NCBI GenBank assembly: GCA_016711805.1
Contig: JADJSH010000003.1
Coordinates: forward strand, 124,001 to 188,000
Direction: 5' to 3'
Length of the DNA stretch: 64,000 nucleotides
Source of the DNA: Bacteroidota bacterium
GTDB taxonomy: Bacteria > Bacteroidota > Bacteroidia > B-17B0 > Aurantibacillaceae
Each line of letters begins with the position of its first letter. Position 1 is the stretch's first letter. This document shows, in pieces, positions 62,800-64,000 of this stretch. A program made the translations under genes and the position numbers. The notes under the pieces were generated by a model. The model was given only the letters and a program-made list of their open reading frames with translations, was not told the origin of the DNA and did not search any database.

Positions 62800-64000
62800 G
62801 TGGATAGGATTGTTTTTCAATTTTCATGTTTCTATAAAAGAATTATTTTAGTATTAATTCTTAATACTACTTTTTTTGTAATATCTGCTCAAACTACAAA
62901 TCCAAACGGATATAATACATTTTTTTACGATAATGGATCTAAATCATCTGAAGGAACTATGCGTGATGGCAAAGCAGATGGTTATTGGAAAAATTATTAT
63001 AAAAATGGTAATATAAAAATTGAAGGTAATCGTAAAAATTTTCAGTTAGATAGTGTTTGGAAATTTTATTCCGAAAAAGGAAAGATTACAAAATCAGTTA
63101 ATTATTTAGAAGGTAAAAAAAACGGCTATACATTTAATTATGACACTAATCAACGTGTATCAAGTAAAGAAGCCTTTATAAACGATATTAAACAAGGAAA
63201 TTCATTTACGTATTATCCATCCGGTAAAACAAAATTACTAATGCCTTATTTAAAAGGTAAACCAGATGGTTATGCTTATGAATTTTCTGAAGACTCTGTT
63301 GTAATTTCTATTATGAAATATCAAGGAGGAATTTTAGCAAGTGTTGATCGTTTAAATCGTAAGGATGAAAATGGAAAAAAACAGGGCGTTTGGAAAGATT
63401 TTTATGAAGATGGAAAATTAAAAGAAGAAAAAAAATATAAAGATGATGTAGTTGATGGTTATGTGAAAACATACGATAAAAAGGGAAATTTAAGTAATAC
63501 TGAAAAATTTAATAATGGTAAGCCAGTAAAAAACGCACCAGAATTAGCTAAGCTTGATGTATATAAAGATTATTATGATGATGGCACTATGAAATATGAA
63601 GGTGGTTATATTAATGGCATGCCTGTTGGAACACATTACCATTACCGTCAAAAATATATGTGCGATTCATTACCAATTGCCAGAGATGACACGAGTGATG
63701 TAATGATTAAAAAATATGTTTGCAGAAATAGACCAGTTCCAGATTCAGCAATTATTTATTTAGAAGGCATTAAAACTGATTATGGTGCTGTGGATAGTAT
63801 GCGTAATAGAATTGGTATTTGGACTGAATTTCACAACTCCGGAGAATTTAGAGGAAAAGGTTTATATGCTAACGATAAACGTATTGGCGAATGGATTTTT
63901 TACTACCCTAACAAACAAATTGAACAAAAGGGTAAATATGATAAAAAAGGTCGTGCTCAAGGCGAATGGAATTGGTATTATGAAAATGGAGCTTTAATGC
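62800..64000 (+). CDS. MORN-repeat protein, partial, runs off the window
   Basis: Open to the window end, at least 400 residues. No ATG precedes the signal peptide in this frame; the likely start is GTG at 62800 (VDRIVFQFSCFYKRIILVLI then FVISAQ). About nine or more MORN repeats are visible (FYDNGSKSSEGTMRDGKADG, YYPSGKTKLLMPYLKGKPDG, FYYPNKQIEQKGKYDKKGRA). A short non-repeat section, YMCDSLPIARDDTSDV, lies about two-thirds along. It may be cytosolic if the GTG start and signal are wrong, but the SAQ cleavage site supports export. It is paired with the small MORN gene 103 bp upstream. Confidence 0.75.
   Translation, partial: MDRIVFQFSCFYKRIILVLILNTTFFVISAQTTNPNGYNTFFYDNGSKSSEGTMRDGKADGYWKNYYKNGNIKIEGNRKNFQLDSVWKFYSEKGKITKSVNYLEGKKNGYTFNYDTNQRVSSKEAFINDIKQGNSFTYYPSGKTKLLMPYLKGKPDGYAYEFSEDSVVISIMKYQGGILASVDRLNRKDENGKKQGVWKDFYEDGKLKEEKKYKDDVVDGYVKTYDKKGNLSNTEKFNNGKPVKNAPELAKLDVYKDYYDDGTMKYEGGYINGMPVGTHYHYRQKYMCDSLPIARDDTSDVMIKKYVCRNRPVPDSAIIYLEGIKTDYGAVDSMRNRIGIWTEFHNSGEFRGKGLYANDKRIGEWIFYYPNKQIEQKGKYDKKGRAQGEWNWYYENGALM

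Noticed and set aside
62278..64000. Toxin-antitoxin system suggested by the usual YwqK annotation of MORN proteins
   Set aside because: No toxin-like gene is next to them, and both proteins appear to be exported.

Overview
The window looks like a chromosomal piece of a Bacteroidota bacterium, probably a Flavobacteriia/Bacteroidia relative from an environmental or metagenomic assembly. The evidence is AT-rich DNA, many secreted proteins with type IX secretion (T9SS) sorting domains of type A and type B, a PorP/SprF-family protein, TPR sensor kinases, a plug-only TonB-receptor-like protein and ECF sigma modules. Several starts also sit close behind TAnnTTTG-like promoters. I could not assign a genus. 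I see no rRNA, tRNA, CRISPR array, phage or transposase gene.

Layout: about 60-980 is an unnatural run of homopolymers, most likely an assembly or consensus artefact. 1101-5107 holds sucA-sucB (2-oxoglutarate dehydrogenase E1 and E2). 5224-12093 is a tandem array of three TPR/membrane/PP2C (SpoIIE-like) phosphatase paralogues; the second and third carry single-base frameshifts, and all three carry in-frame palindromic repeat elements. 12133-16122 holds an OmpA-family protein, a T9SS type A cargo, a haem-binding-domain protein and a secreted endonuclease/exonuclease/phosphatase-family protein. 16243-22414 holds aminopeptidase P, two ECF sigma modules (one with a putative anti-sigma/trypsin-like protease fusion) flanking a plug-only receptor-like protein, and an S4-domain protein. 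22463-26593 holds pyk, a 231-bp repeat element flanked by 17-bp direct repeats, trmB, a small channel-like membrane protein, lgt and a DUF1569-like protein.

26670-31340 is a minus-strand block: a collagen-like/C1q-like secreted protein, a small T9SS cargo and a HisKA_2 kinase with a LytTR regulator. rnr, two hypothetical genes and a type A beta-propeller-like cargo follow. 37453-53024 is the most unusual region: two giant tandem repeat proteins with type B T9SS C-termini, followed on the same strand by PorP/SprF and OmpA/PD40 proteins. The upstream giant gene is intact; the downstream copy is broken by four frameshifts. A divergent TPR histidine kinase and NarL-type regulator sit next to them at 53157-55817. 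55888-60704 holds a PiT phosphate transporter, a phosphate-type porin, a multi-pass membrane protein and rpiB. An AT-rich divergent 479-bp spacer contains four DnaA-box-like sites and is a candidate replication origin. nadA and two MORN-repeat proteins follow, the last running off the window.

Functionally the window mixes housekeeping genes with a large surface/secretion complement. The giant type B proteins, PorP/SprF and OmpA/PD40 genes probably form one surface-display unit. The frameshifts are concentrated in repetitive or paralogous genes, so biological decay and assembly error must both be kept open.
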